Below, in pieces: positions 8,242 to 17,052 of a DNA stretch of 64,000 nt. A program made the position numbers and the translations under genes. This DNA is from Haloarcula halobia. GTDB taxonomy: Archaea; Halobacteriota; Halobacteria; Halobacteriales; Haloarculaceae. The stretch is from NCBI RefSeq assembly GCF_029338255.1, contig NZ_CP119787.1, positions 620,001-684,000 of the forward strand, read 5' to 3'. Position 1 is the first letter of the stretch. The number at the start of each line of letters is the position of its first letter. A model generated the notes under the pieces. It ran no database searches and had not been told where the DNA came from. It saw only the letters and a list, made by a program, of their open reading frames with translations.

Positions 8242-8873
8242 GACGGGTGCTGCTCACCCGGCACGGCGAGACGCCCTGGAACCGCGAGGGGCGCATCCAG
8301 GGGTGGGCCGCCACCGGTCTGACCGACCGCGGCCGGCGCGAGGCCAGTGCGATGGGGGCGTGGGTCGCCGACGCCTACGACGTCGACCGGGTTCTCGCCT
8401 CGGACAGCGAGCGAACCCGGCAGACCACGGCCCACCTGCGCGACGCGGCGGCCGGCGACCTGCCCACTCCCTCCTTCGACGCCGCCCTGCGCGAGCGCGG
8501 GTTCGGCGTCTACCAGGGCTTCCTGGTCGAGGAACTGTTCGAGCGCTACCCCGAGCACGACCCGGACGACAGCGTCTCGTCGCTCTCGGCCGACCCCGCC
8601 CACGGCGAGTCCGTCGCGGCGTTCTGCGACCGCGTCGCGTCGGCCTGGGACGCGGTGCAGACGGCGACCGACCCCGGCGAGACGACGCTGGTCGTCACCC
8701 ACGGCGGCGTGATCAAGGTGCTCCTGGCCGACCTGACCGACCGCGATCGGTCGGCGACACTCACCGCTCACTCACACGACAACTGCGCCGTCACCGAGAT
8801 CAGCCTCGACGGCGACGACGCGACGCTCGTCGCCGAGGAACAGACCGACTGGCGCGAGACGGTCGACTGGTAG
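8238..8873 (+). CDS. Histidine phosphatase family protein
   Basis: The 211-residue product has the phosphoglycerate mutase-like fold. The catalytic motif LTRHGETPWN places the phospho-accepting His at residue 9 with Arg8 beside it. A second conserved His is in VVTHGGVIKVLL near residue 154. A conserved acidic residue lies in ALRERGFGVYQG near residue 85. Members dephosphorylate sugar phosphates, alpha-ribazole phosphate or other small metabolites; the substrate cannot be told here. The ATG overlaps the tatCo stop codon (ATGA), but a functional link to protein export is not evident. Confidence 0.88.
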   Translation: MRRVLLTRHGETPWNREGRIQGWAATGLTDRGRREASAMGAWVADAYDVDRVLASDSERTRQTTAHLRDAAAGDLPTPSFDAALRERGFGVYQGFLVEELFERYPEHDPDDSVSSLSADPAHGESVAAFCDRVASAWDAVQTATDPGETTLVVTHGGVIKVLLADLTDRDRSATLTAHSHDNCAVTEISLDGDDATLVAEEQTDWRETVDW

Positions 8874-8900
8874 CCGTCCAGCGCCGTCGCCAGCCCGCAC

Positions 8901-9767
8901 TCACTCGGCGCTCGGGTACTCGGCGTCGAAGACGTCCGCGACGACGGGCTCGTCGTCCTCGCTCTCCGGGCTGACGCTGCCGGTCTGGTAGCCGTGGAGG
9001 TCCAGGGTCACGTGGTCGAACCCGCAGTCCTCGATGTGGTCCCGCGCCGCGCGGACGAAGTCGGGGTCCAGCGCCGTCTCCAGTTCCGCCTCGCCGACCT
9101 CGATGCGGGCCAGGCCGTCGTGGTCGCGGACCCGGAACTGCTCGAAGCCCCAGGTCCGCAGGAGGCGCTCGGCCTTCTCGACCCGGGAGAGGCGTTCTTC
9201 GGTCACTTCGAGTCCCGTCGGGATGCGCGAGGAGAGGCAGGCCATCGAGGGCTTGTCGGCCACCGAGAGGTCGTACTCGCGGGCGATCTCCCGCACCTCG
9301 GCCTTCTCGACGTCGTGTTCCAGCAGCGGCGAGTAGGCGTCGAGTTCTTCGACGGCGCGCAGGCCGGGGCGGTGGCCCTCGCCGACGTCGGAGGCGTTGG
9401 TGCCGTCACACACCACGTCGATGCCCAGTTCCATCGCGCGGTCGTACATCGCGCCCAGGCGCATCGACCGGCAGTGATAGCAGCGCATGTCGTCGTTCTG
9501 GATGAACTCCTGGCTGTCGAGTTCGGAGAACTCCACGATCTCGTGACGGATGCCGATCTCCTCGGCGACGCGCGTGGCGTCCTCGAGTTCCTCGGCCGGC
9601 AGGGTCTCTGACTTCGCAGTGCAGGCGACGGCGTCGTCGCCGAGGGCGTCGTGGGCGATCGCGGCGACGACACTCGAGTCGACGCCGCCGGAGAACGCGA
9701 CCAGCACGCCGTCCCGCGCGGCGAGGTCCTCCCGGGCAGCAGCGAGTTTCTCCGCGACAGCGGTCAT
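8901..9767 (-). CDS. larE: Sulfur transferase LarE for nickel-pincer cofactor
   Basis: The 288-residue product is LarE, an ATP pyrophosphatase-type enzyme that adenylates and thiolates the nicotinate-derived precursor of the nickel-pincer nucleotide cofactor used by lactate racemase-type enzymes. The PP-loop VAFSGGVDSS is at residues 23-32. Cysteines occur as C96-Y-H-C99 and C177 in SMACLSSRIP. C177 is at the place of the sacrificial cysteine of Lactobacillus LarE, while CxxC plus this Cys resembles LarE proteins that hold a [4Fe-4S] cluster. I chose the ATG at 9767, where a TATA-like CGTTTTC lies 25-31 bp upstream; 24 more codons are open upstream. LarB is encoded 43 kb away at 52704; LarC is not in this window. 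Confidence 0.9.
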   Translation of the reverse strand: MTAVAEKLAAAREDLAARDGVLVAFSGGVDSSVVAAIAHDALGDDAVACTAKSETLPAEELEDATRVAEEIGIRHEIVEFSELDSQEFIQNDDMRCYHCRSMRLGAMYDRAMELGIDVVCDGTNASDVGEGHRPGLRAVEELDAYSPLLEHDVEKAEVREIAREYDLSVADKPSMACLSSRIPTGLEVTEERLSRVEKAERLLRTWGFEQFRVRDHDGLARIEVGEAELETALDPDFVRAARDHIEDCGFDHVTLDLHGYQTGSVSPESEDDEPVVADVFDAEYPSAE

Positions 9768-9846
9768 TGGTCTGGCTTCTCGCTGGACCGTGAAAACGCC
9801 TTCGCGTTCTGCATCAGTAGTGTTCCCTGCAGTTGCCATCGAGGTG

Positions 9847-10007
9847 AACAGCCAGAAAGCCCCGAGACGCTGGACTCGGAGGGCTCGCTGCGCGCGCTCG
9901 TTTCACTCGCGTGCTTACGTCGCCCGCCTTCGTCCAGCGTCTCGCCCCTTTCAGTCCCGCCCCGCGTCGGCTGGTCAGCCTGCAACGGGTGGGGCTTTCT
10001 GGCTGTT
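9847..10007. repeat. Palindromic element with 17-bp perfect inverted ends
   Basis: The element starts with AACAGCCAGAAAGCCCC (9847-9863) and ends with its exact reverse complement (9991-10007). The interior is GC-rich with GCTCGCTGCGCGCGCTCG-type sequence and a second inverted pair, GAGACGCTGGAC and GTCCAGCGTCTC. It lies between the larE and mutS-family promoters, in a 322-bp gap that holds no gene. A related element is at 28647-28766. It looks like a dispersed, non-coding, foldback repeat; whether it moves or acts as a terminator is unknown. Confidence 0.85.
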
Positions 10008-10056
10008 GTGACTCGAAACGATTCCGCTCCACACTCTCCGTCCTGCTAGGCGACGG

Positions 10057-10064
10057 GTTTTATC
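10057..10064 (+). promoter_or_regulatory. TATA-like element of the mutS-family gene
   Basis: GTTTTATC lies 26-33 bp before the ATG at 10090, a good leaderless spacing. Confidence 0.6.
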
Positions 10065-10089
10065 TCGCTGGCGTCGAACGAACGGGCAG

Positions 10090-12138
10090 ATGGAGTTCGA
10101 ATCGGTGCCGGGCGTGGGCGCGAAGACGGCCGAGGCGCTCCGCCAGCTCGAGGATCCCGAGCGAGCCCTGCGGGAGGGCGACGTGGCGACGCTCGCCCGG
10201 GCCCCGGGCATCAGCGAGGGGCGGGCCGCGCGCATCGCCCGCGGGGCCATCCGGGCCGACCACGACGACCCCGGCGGGTTCGCGGCGACGCCCCGGGCCA
10301 GGACGATATTCCAGGACGCGCTCGGCCTGGTCCAGGACCGCACGGTCACCGATTACGCCGCCAGCCGCCTGGAGACGCTGTATCCAAGCGGTGTCCGCAG
10401 CCGCATCGAGGAGGTCCGCGCGTTCTCCGAGCGGGCGATGGCCCGCGACCCGGACCCCGCGGTGCTCGACGCGCTCGAGGCCGTCGAACCGCTCGTCGAA
10501 CCCGGTGACGTCAGGGTCCGGGACCGTTGCCTGGCGACGAGTGACGCCGAACGATACGCGACAGCCAAGGAGGCCATCCCCGAGGTGAGCGTCGAGGTGG
10601 TCGACGACGCCCGCCAGCTGGCGGAACTGGCTCGCTCGTACGCGACGGTCGTCGCGCTGGACGAGTCGTTTGCCGGCGTCGACGTCGAGGGCGACGTCCG
10701 CGTCGACCCGGATGCGCTGGCGAGCCCCGAATCGGTCGTCCCCGAGCGCGTCCTGACGTTCTTCGCGCGGAACCGCGACCGCGTGCGGGCCGCCGCCGAG
10801 GTCCACCGCGTCGCCGGCCTCGAGGGCCCGTGTGACCTCGACGCCCTCGAATCGGCGCTCGGACAGCTCGACCCCGACGGCAGTGTCCGGGGCGACGACG
10901 AACTCGACCGCCTCGCCACCGCCGTCGACGACCTGGACGCCGCCGTCTCGACCGCCGAGAGCGTCGCCAACGACCACCTGCGCGAGGCCATCGAGGAGCG
11001 CGACGTCACCATCGAGGGCACCGACCTACTCTCGCTGGTCGAACGGGGCGCTGGCGTCGACTCCCTGCTCCAGCGCGAACTCGCCGACGAGTACGCCGCC
11101 GCAATCGAGCAGGCCCGCGACCACCTCGTCGACGCGCTGGCGCTCACGGATACCGAGGACGTGGCCCGCCGGGCCTTCCCGGACGAACCGGCCTACCCGG
11201 TCGAACACGAGGAGCGCGTCGTCAGTCGCCTGCGCGAGGAACTGACCGCCGCGCGGGACCGCCGGGCGACCCGCCGGAAGCAGGAACTGGCCGACGACCT
11301 CGCCGACCTGCGCGACGACGCCGACGCGCTGGTCGACGCCGCGCTCGAACTCGACGTGGAACTCGCCGTCGCGCGCTTCGCCGACGACTTCGAGTGCACG
11401 ATGCCCGCGGTGACCGAGGAACCGGGCTTCGACATCCGGGGCGGGCGCTCGCCGCTGCTGGACGTGCCTTTCGAGGATGTGGACCCCGTCGACTACGCCG
11501 TCTCGGGCGTGACGGTGCTCTCGGGGGTCAACAGCGGCGGGAAGACCTCGACGCTGGACCTGGTAGCGCTCGTGACGACGCTCGCTCACATGGGCCTGCC
11601 CGTCCCGGCCGAGTCGGCCCGCGTCGGCCGCATCGGCGAACTCCACTACCACGCCAAGACCCAGGGGACGCTGGACGCCGGCGCCTTCGAGGCGACGCTG
11701 CGTGAGTTCGGGGACCTGGTGCGCGAGGTCGACGGCCAGTCGCCCGCGAACGGGGCGAGCGGTGACGCCGCGAGCAGCGACGGGGGCGCCGACCGCCGGG
11801 TCATGGTGTTGGTCGACGAACTCGAGTCCATCACCGAACCCGGCGCGAGTGCGAAGATCATGGCGGGCATCCTGGAGGCGCTCGGCGACAGTCGGGCGAC
11901 GGCCGTCTTCGTCTCGCACCTCGCCCGGGACATCCGCGAGGCCGCCGCCATCGACGTGAGCATCGACGGCATCGAGGCCGTCGGCCTGGAGGACGGGGAG
12001 TTGCGGGTCGAACGCTCGCCGGTGAAGGGAAAGCTCGCCCGCTCGACACCGGAACTCATCGTCGAGAAGCTGGCCGACGGTGACGGGGGTGCGGACGGGA
12101 CGGGCTTCTATGCGGCCCTGCTCGATAAGTTCGACTAG
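10090..12138 (+). CDS. MutS-family ATPase with N-terminal helix-hairpin-helix
   Basis: The 682-residue product joins an N-terminal helix-hairpin-helix DNA-binding region (FESVPGVGAKTAEALRQLED, residues 3-22, with a second one to about residue 55) to a MutS-type core. The long central part (about 250-430) is charged and helical, like the MutS lever and clamp. The ATPase lies at the C-terminus: Walker A GVNSGGKTST near residue 480 and Walker B VMVLVDELESI near residue 575, then VFVSHLARDI. The mismatch-recognition domain of bacterial MutS1 is absent, so this belongs with the archaeal MutS5/MutS2-like group, whose role (recombination or structure processing) is poorly known. No Smr nuclease domain is present. 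Confidence 0.88.
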   Translation: MEFESVPGVGAKTAEALRQLEDPERALREGDVATLARAPGISEGRAARIARGAIRADHDDPGGFAATPRARTIFQDALGLVQDRTVTDYAASRLETLYPSGVRSRIEEVRAFSERAMARDPDPAVLDALEAVEPLVEPGDVRVRDRCLATSDAERYATAKEAIPEVSVEVVDDARQLAELARSYATVVALDESFAGVDVEGDVRVDPDALASPESVVPERVLTFFARNRDRVRAAAEVHRVAGLEGPCDLDALESALGQLDPDGSVRGDDELDRLATAVDDLDAAVSTAESVANDHLREAIEERDVTIEGTDLLSLVERGAGVDSLLQRELADEYAAAIEQARDHLVDALALTDTEDVARRAFPDEPAYPVEHEERVVSRLREELTAARDRRATRRKQELADDLADLRDDADALVDAALELDVELAVARFADDFECTMPAVTEEPGFDIRGGRSPLLDVPFEDVDPVDYAVSGVTVLSGVNSGGKTSTLDLVALVTTLAHMGLPVPAESARVGRIGELHYHAKTQGTLDAGAFEATLREFGDLVREVDGQSPANGASGDAASSDGGADRRVMVLVDELESITEPGASAKIMAGILEALGDSRATAVFVSHLARDIREAAAIDVSIDGIEAVGLEDGELRVERSPVKGKLARSTPELIVEKLADGDGGADGTGFYAALLDKFD

Positions 12139-13358
12139 TCTCGCGTCGAGTGGCTCGTCGCATCCGTGTTGACGGCGACGAACCGCTTGATATCGCCGGA
12201 GCTGTCGGTGACCGGTGTGATCGTCTGGTCGACGACGTATCGCTCGCCGGACTTGCGCTCGTTGACGACCCACCCCTCCCAGGTCTCCCCGTCGAGGATG
12301 GTCTCCCACAGGTCCGCGTAGAACGCCTCGTCGTGTGCGCCCGACTTCAGGATGCGCGGATTGGCCCCCATAACCTCCGCTGCCGTGTATCCCGTCGACT
12401 CCTCGAACGCCGGATTGACGTACTCGATGCGGCCGTCGGGGTCCGTCCAGTAGATAGAGTGGCCGGCGTGCTCGACGGCCTCGCGGAACGCCTTCAGGTC
12501 ATGCTGGTTCGACACCCGGTCGGTAACGTCCTGTACGGTCCCGTTCATCGCGACCGGGTCGCCGTCCTCGTCCCGGGCGATCTCGGCCCGTTCGTGGACC
12601 GTTCGCACATCGCCGTCCGGCCGGACGATACGGTGCTCGATGTCGTACGCCGAGTCGCCCGCGAGCGCCCGGTCGACTGCCGTAGTCACGGCGTCACGGT
12701 CGTCGGGGTGGACCAGCTCGAGGAACGCGTCGTACGTCGCGTCCCACGTGTCCGGTTCGACGCCGGCGATTCGGTATATCTGGTCGGACCAGTACAGCCC
12801 GCCGGTCTCGATGTCCCAGGTCCAGCTGCCCAGGTCGGCGATCTGCTGGGCGCGGGCGAGGTGTGCCTCGCTCTTCTGGAGTGCCGCCAGGGAGCGGCGC
12901 CGTTCGACCGCGTTGGCGATGCGGTTGGCCAGCACGGTGTACTGGTCTACCCCCCGCCCCTTCTGGAGGTAGTCGGTCACGCCCGCGGAGATGGCATCGC
13001 TGGCGATCTCCTCGCTGCCCTTGCCCGTATACAGGATGAACGGCATCTCCGGGTACGCCTCGCGGACGAGTTCGAGGAACTCGAGGCCGTCCGTCCCAGG
13101 CATGTCGTAGTCGCTGACGACACAGTCGACCGTCTCGCGTTCGAGACGGTCGAGCCCCTCCCGTGTGCTCGACTCGCAGACGACCTCGAAGTCGTCGTTC
13201 TCGCGACGGAGACAGCTGGCGGTGAGGTCCAGTATCTGGGGGTCGTCGTCCACGTGCAGGACACGGATCGGTGCCGTCGCTGTCCGGTCGCCGGGGCGGC
13301 CGTCGACTCTCGGAATCGAGGGTTCCATCTCCATCGTGCTCCCTGATGCCCGCTTCAC
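12135..13358 (-). CDS. Response regulator receiver and PAS domain protein (REC-PAS-PAS)
   Basis: The 407-residue product has a receiver domain at about residues 30-150 with the acidic pair in HVDDDP, phospho-acceptor D83 in VVSDYDMPG, and the Thr/Lys switch region LYTGKGSEE. A PAS domain of the PAS_3 type follows (about 165-285, with LVHPDDRDAV) and a second PAS lies at about 290-400 (WTDPDGRIEYVNPAFEE). There is no histidine kinase, GGDEF or HTH module, so output is probably through protein contact. The start is taken as GTG at 13358, 7 bp after the hemAT stop; an ATG nine codons in (13334), preceded by GGGAG, is an alternative. Its place right behind hemAT suggests a role in the same sensory pathway. 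Confidence 0.88.
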   Translation of the reverse strand: MKRASGSTMEMEPSIPRVDGRPGDRTATAPIRVLHVDDDPQILDLTASCLRRENDDFEVVCESSTREGLDRLERETVDCVVSDYDMPGTDGLEFLELVREAYPEMPFILYTGKGSEEIASDAISAGVTDYLQKGRGVDQYTVLANRIANAVERRRSLAALQKSEAHLARAQQIADLGSWTWDIETGGLYWSDQIYRIAGVEPDTWDATYDAFLELVHPDDRDAVTTAVDRALAGDSAYDIEHRIVRPDGDVRTVHERAEIARDEDGDPVAMNGTVQDVTDRVSNQHDLKAFREAVEHAGHSIYWTDPDGRIEYVNPAFEESTGYTAAEVMGANPRILKSGAHDEAFYADLWETILDGETWEGWVVNERKSGERYVVDQTITPVTDSSGDIKRFVAVNTDATSHSTRD

Positions 13359-13365
13359 ACCGCTC

Positions 13366-14832
13366 TCAGTTGGTTTTCGACAGTCGTTGTATGGACGCCT
13401 GCAGGTCCGAGAGGTTCCTCGCGACCTCCCCGTTGGCTTCCGCGATGTCCTCGACCTGGCTGGCGACCGTCTCGGCCTGGTCGACGGCCTCGTCGACCTG
13501 GCTGGCGACCTCCTCGGTGCTCGCGGCCTGGTCGTCCATCGCGTCCGCGACTTCGGCGATGCCCTCCGACGTCTCCCTGACCGCGTCCGCGACGTCCATG
13601 AGGTTCTCCATCGCCTGTTCGACCTGGTCGGTCGACGCGTCCACCTGTTCGACCATCCGTTCCAGGCTCTCGACTGTCTCGTCGGTGTCGGTCTGGATGT
13701 CGTCGATGAGCGCCTCGATGTCGGTCGCGTACTCCTGGGACTCGCCGGCCAGGGACTTCACCTCGTCGGCGACGACGGCGAAGCCGTCGCCGGCGTCACC
13801 TGCGCGTGCGGCCTCGATGGAGGCGTTCAGCGCCAGGATGTTCGTCTGCTCGGCGATGTCGTTGATGATCTCGACGATGTCGTCGATCTCGTCGACGCGG
13901 TGCTGCAACGCGTCCACGTCCGAACTGACGGCCGCCGCCGAGTCAGACACGGCGTCCATCGAGTCCAGTGCCGCCTTCGCGGACTCGGTCCCGTCGTCGG
14001 CGAGCGTCGCGGCCCGGCTGCTGGTCGACTCGACCTCGTCGGCGGTCGAGGCGATCTCCTCGATGGTCGCGCTCATGTTCGCGACCTCGCTCTCGACGGC
14101 GTCCATGGCCTCGGTCTGTTCGTTGGCCGTGGCACTGATCTCCTGGGAGGTCGCCGCGACGTCGTCGGTCGTCTCGTCGATCTCGTCGACTGACTCGCCG
14201 ACCTCCTCTGCGACCGCCTGCTGGCGCTCTAGCTCCTGTTCTAAGTCCTGGCTGAACGAGTGGATGTAGGTGTCCATCGCCACCTGCTGGTCCAGCAAGA
14301 GCAGCTTGAGCACCGACGTGGTGCGCTCTGCGACCGTCTCGACTGCTTCCTCTACGTCGGCCGTCTCCGCTGCCACCTCGTCACAGATCCCCTGGATGAT
14401 GCCCTCGTAGTAGATCGAGAACGCGCCCAGATAGAACCGCGGCCCCAGGTCGAGCACGTCGTGAATCTTGCCGATGCGGGCCCGGCGCTCGAAGTACTCC
14501 CGGCCGTACTCGCCCCGGCCGAGCGCCTTGAGATACCGCTCCTGGGACCCTTTGAGCATCTCGACGGACTTGGTGGACCGCCCCAACACCTCCTTTGCCT
14601 CGCCGTGTGCCTGGATGTTGTCGTAGAACCGCTCGACGAGGTCGTCCGCGATCTCGTCGAACAGATCGTCCATCGCCGCCAGACGGCTGGCATCGTCCGC
14701 GTCGAATCCGGTGAACTCCTTCCGGAACTCGATTTCCTTCCGGTCGATGCCGATGTCGTCGACGAGCTGTGACCCGTCGACGCGCTGTCGCCGTTCGTCG
14801 TCGATACGCACGGCAGCCCCCCCCTGTGACAT
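13366..14832 (-). CDS. hemAT: Heme-based aerotaxis transducer HemAT
   Basis: The 488-residue product is a soluble methyl-accepting chemotaxis protein with an N-terminal globin-coupled sensor domain. The globin part covers about residues 25-185, and H124 in [12 protein letters not shown] is at the place of the proximal heme-binding His of characterised HemATs (His123). The rest is a long coiled-coil signalling domain without membrane helices; the conserved hairpin tip is about residue 335 ([20 protein letters not shown]). Length agrees with Halobacterium HemAT (489 aa). It should sense O2 and control CheA and archaellar switching. The start at 14832 fits this length and an AT-rich promoter. 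The frame is open upstream but that part is not protein-like. Confidence 0.93.
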   Translation of the reverse strand: MSQGGAAVRIDDERRQRVDGSQLVDDIGIDRKEIEFRKEFTGFDADDASRLAAMDDLFDEIADDLVERFYDNIQAHGEAKEVLGRSTKSVEMLKGSQERYLKALGRGEYGREYFERRARIGKIHDVLDLGPRFYLGAFSIYYEGIIQGICDEVAAETADVEEAVETVAERTTSVLKLLLLDQQVAMDTYIHSFSQDLEQELERQQAVAEEVGESVDEIDETTDDVAATSQEISATANEQTEAMDAVESEVANMSATIEEIASTADEVESTSSRAATLADDGTESAKAALDSMDAVSDSAAAVSSDVDALQHRVDEIDDIVEIINDIAEQTNILALNASIEAARAGDAGDGFAVVADEVKSLAGESQEYATDIEALIDDIQTDTDETVESLERMVEQVDASTDQVEQAMENLMDVADAVRETSEGIAEVADAMDDQAASTEEVASQVDEAVDQAETVASQVEDIAEANGEVARNLSDLQASIQRLSKTN

Positions 14833-14883
14833 TATAGAATATGCGTGATAACAATAGCGTAAATAATTTTCTACTGATACGGA

Positions 14884-14897
14884 CCAGAATATTCTGG
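14884..14897. promoter_or_regulatory. Perfect palindrome upstream of hemAT
   Basis: CCAGAATATTCTGG is a perfect 14-bp palindrome 52-65 bp upstream of the hemAT ATG, just upstream of the AT-rich promoter region (TTATTTACG and CTATTGTTATC on the minus strand). The position suits an activator or repressor site. The rest of the 288-bp gap to cdc6 is AT-rich near hemAT and GC-rich near cdc6; I found no origin-recognition-box repeats in it. Confidence 0.55.
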
Positions 14898-15088
14898 GGT
14901 AATGAAAACTGTTTAACAAAAGTTCCGGCAATAGCGCTCCTGTGTCGGATTTCGAAGACGCTCTGTGTATCCCAACTACGACAGGTAGGCTGCCGGCCGG
15001 AAGCCGACAGCGTGGCCCGCTGGATGGGCCCCGCCGGACGCCCGTTCCGACGCCGACCAGTTTCACTTTCACCGTCGGGGTGGCAAAT

Positions 15089-15098
15089 GGTTAAGTAC
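15089..15098 (+). promoter_or_regulatory. TATA-like element of the ORC1/Cdc6 gene
   Basis: GGTTAAGTAC lies 23-32 bp before the ATG at 15121. This favours that start over an in-frame start at 15112. Confidence 0.55.
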
Positions 15099-15120
15099 GC
15101 AGCGAAGGTCGGTGCACGTG

Positions 15121-16248
15121 ATGAGCGACGACCCCGAGGAGGGGATGCTCGGCTGGGACGAGTCCGTCTTCCGGGACGAGACCGTCTTCGAGATCGACTG
15201 GCTCCCGGAGACGTTCAAGCACCGGGAGACCCAGATGGAGACGCTGAAGTACGCGCTCCGGCCGGCGGTCCGCGGGTCCCGGCCGCTCAACGTCATCGCT
15301 CGCGGCCCGCCCGGCACCGGGAAGACGACGGCGACCCAGATCCTGTTCGACGAGCTGACCGCCCAGACCGACGTGCAGGCGGTCCGGGTCAACTGCCAGG
15401 TCGAGTCCACCCGCTACGCCGTCTTCTCCCGGCTGTTCGCCGAGATATTCGAGTACGAGCCCCCCTCCTCGGGCATCTCCTTCAAGAAGCTGTTCTCCCA
15501 GATCACCGACCGCCTGGTCGAGCGCGACCAGGTGCTCGTGGTCGCCTTAGACGACGTGAACTACCTCTTCTACGAGAACGAGGCCAGCGACACGCTGTAC
15601 TCGCTGTTGCGCGCCCACGAGGCCCACAGCGGGGCGCGCATCGGCGTCATCTGTGTCTCCTCGGATCTGGACTTAGACGTCATCGAGGCGCTGGACACCC
15701 GCGTCCAGTCGGTCTTCCGCCCTGAGGAGGTCTATTTCAACAAGTACGGTCAGGCCGAGATCGTCGACATCCTCGACGAGCGCGTCGACCGGGGGTTCCA
15801 CGAGGGGGCGGTCGGCCCGCAGGTGCTCGACCGGGTGGCCGAACTCACCGAGGAGCAGGGCGGGGACCTCCGGGTCGGCATCGACCTCCTGCGCCGGGCG
15901 GGGATGAACGCCGAGATGCGCGCCTCCCGTACGGTCGAACGGGAGGACGTCGAGGCGGCCTACGACAAGTCCAAGTACGTCCACCTCTCGCGCCGACTCC
16001 GGGAGCTCTCGGACTCGGAGGCCTCGCTCGTCGAGGTCATCGCCGACCACGACGGCAAGCGGGCCGGCGACATCTACGACGTGTTCAACGACGAGACGGG
16101 ACTGGGCTACACCCGCTACTCCGAGATCATCAACAAACTCGACCAGCTGGGCATCATCGACGCCGAGTACACCAACGTCGACGGCCGGGGCCGCTCGCGG
16201 GAGCTGACGCTCAACTACGACGCCGACGCCGTGCTCGACCGGCTCTGA
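15121..16248 (+). CDS. cdc6: ORC1/Cdc6-type replication initiator
   Basis: The 375-residue product is an archaeal ORC1/Cdc6 AAA+ protein, which binds origin repeats and recruits MCM. Walker A is ARGPPGTGKTTA (about residues 60-71). Walker B is LVVALDDVNYL near residue 142. Sensor and lid regions follow, and the last 90 residues form a winged-helix domain (about 285-375, with AGDIYDVFNDETGLGYTRYSEIINKL split by its turn). Haloarchaea carry many paralogues, some next to origins and some not. I see no origin-recognition-box repeats on either side, so a nearby origin is not supported here. Confidence 0.92.
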   Translation: MSDDPEEGMLGWDESVFRDETVFEIDWLPETFKHRETQMETLKYALRPAVRGSRPLNVIARGPPGTGKTTATQILFDELTAQTDVQAVRVNCQVESTRYAVFSRLFAEIFEYEPPSSGISFKKLFSQITDRLVERDQVLVVALDDVNYLFYENEASDTLYSLLRAHEAHSGARIGVICVSSDLDLDVIEALDTRVQSVFRPEEVYFNKYGQAEIVDILDERVDRGFHEGAVGPQVLDRVAELTEEQGGDLRVGIDLLRRAGMNAEMRASRTVEREDVEAAYDKSKYVHLSRRLRELSDSEASLVEVIADHDGKRAGDIYDVFNDETGLGYTRYSEIINKLDQLGIIDAEYTNVDGRGRSRELTLNYDADAVLDRL

Positions 16249-16266
16249 CCGGCTCGAGCCCTCGCG

Positions 16267-17052
16267 TCACCCCAGTTTCTGGAAGGTCGTCTCGGTCCAC
16301 TTGAGGGCGTAGTCGGGGCCGTGGTCGCGGTAGGCGTCCGTATCGAGTGCGGCGAAGGGCGCCGGCAGGTCGAGGCCGTGTTTGACGGCGCTACAGGCCA
16401 GTTCGGCCGCCGCGGCGAAGCGCGTCTGTCCGCGGGCCACCTCCCTCGACAGGTCGCCCAGGCGCGGTTCGAGGCGCTCGCCGGCGTCGACCCAGGCGTC
16501 GAACAGCCGCGGGTACTCGCCGTCCCAGTCCGCGAAGACGGGACGGGTCTCCAGGCCGACGTACGCGTCGTACAGTGCGGCGGCGAGCTGGTAGGTGTCC
16601 GCGGCCCCCAGTCGCGACCGGGCGACGTCGGCGAATTCGGGGTACACGTCCCGGAAGAATCCCAGGAAGTGCTCGGGCACACCCAGACCGACCTCGACCA
16701 GCGCCTCGGCCAGCAGGAAGTCGACGAAGCCCTCTGGCGACCCCGCGAGCCGGGGCTTGACGAACACACAGGGCGGGTCGGTCTGGCGGGTCCAGGCGAC
16801 CCCGCCGTCGCCGGGCATCCCGACGGTGAAGTCGCTGCCCGCGAACCGCTGCAGCTCCTCGGGCGCGTCGGCCGGCAGCCAGGATCGGTCGTAGGTGACG
16901 GGGTCGACAGCGTCGGTCAGCAAAAGGAGGTCCTCCGCGACCGCCGGGTCGAGCGTCTCGAAGTCCCGTGCGGTGTCGACGACGAGCGCGTCGGGCGCGT
17001 GGGCCTCGCGGACGCCGGCCACCTCGCCGGACAGCGAGCGTTCGGTGAACAT
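16267..17052 (-). CDS. Conserved haloarchaeal protein of unknown function
   Basis: The 261-residue soluble protein is acidic, with no signal peptide, membrane helix or recognisable catalytic motif. It alternates helical stretches rich in Ala and Leu, for example TYQLAAALYDAYVGLETR (about 150-167), with turns, and looks like an all-helical globular domain in its C-terminal half. I do not recognise a characterised family. It follows directly on the 31-codon membrane microprotein gene: the ATG at 17052 abuts the stop codon of that gene at 17053, so the two are an operon driven by the promoter at 17173-17179. Confidence 0.8.
   Translation of the reverse strand: MFTERSLSGEVAGVREAHAPDALVVDTARDFETLDPAVAEDLLLLTDAVDPVTYDRSWLPADAPEELQRFAGSDFTVGMPGDGGVAWTRQTDPPCVFVKPRLAGSPEGFVDFLLAEALVEVGLGVPEHFLGFFRDVYPEFADVARSRLGAADTYQLAAALYDAYVGLETRPVFADWDGEYPRLFDAWVDAGERLEPRLGDLSREVARGQTRFAAAAELACSAVKHGLDLPAPFAALDTDAYRDHGPDYALKWTETTFQKLG

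Noticed and set aside
9847-10007. Insertion sequence or transposase remnant
   Set aside because: The interior has no reading frame similar to a transposase and is only 161 bp; best called a palindromic element.
14833-15120. Replication origin next to the ORC1/Cdc6 gene
   Set aside because: The gap is partly AT-rich but I see no repeated origin-recognition-box sequences or inverted ORB pairs on either side of the gene; paralogues without an origin are common.
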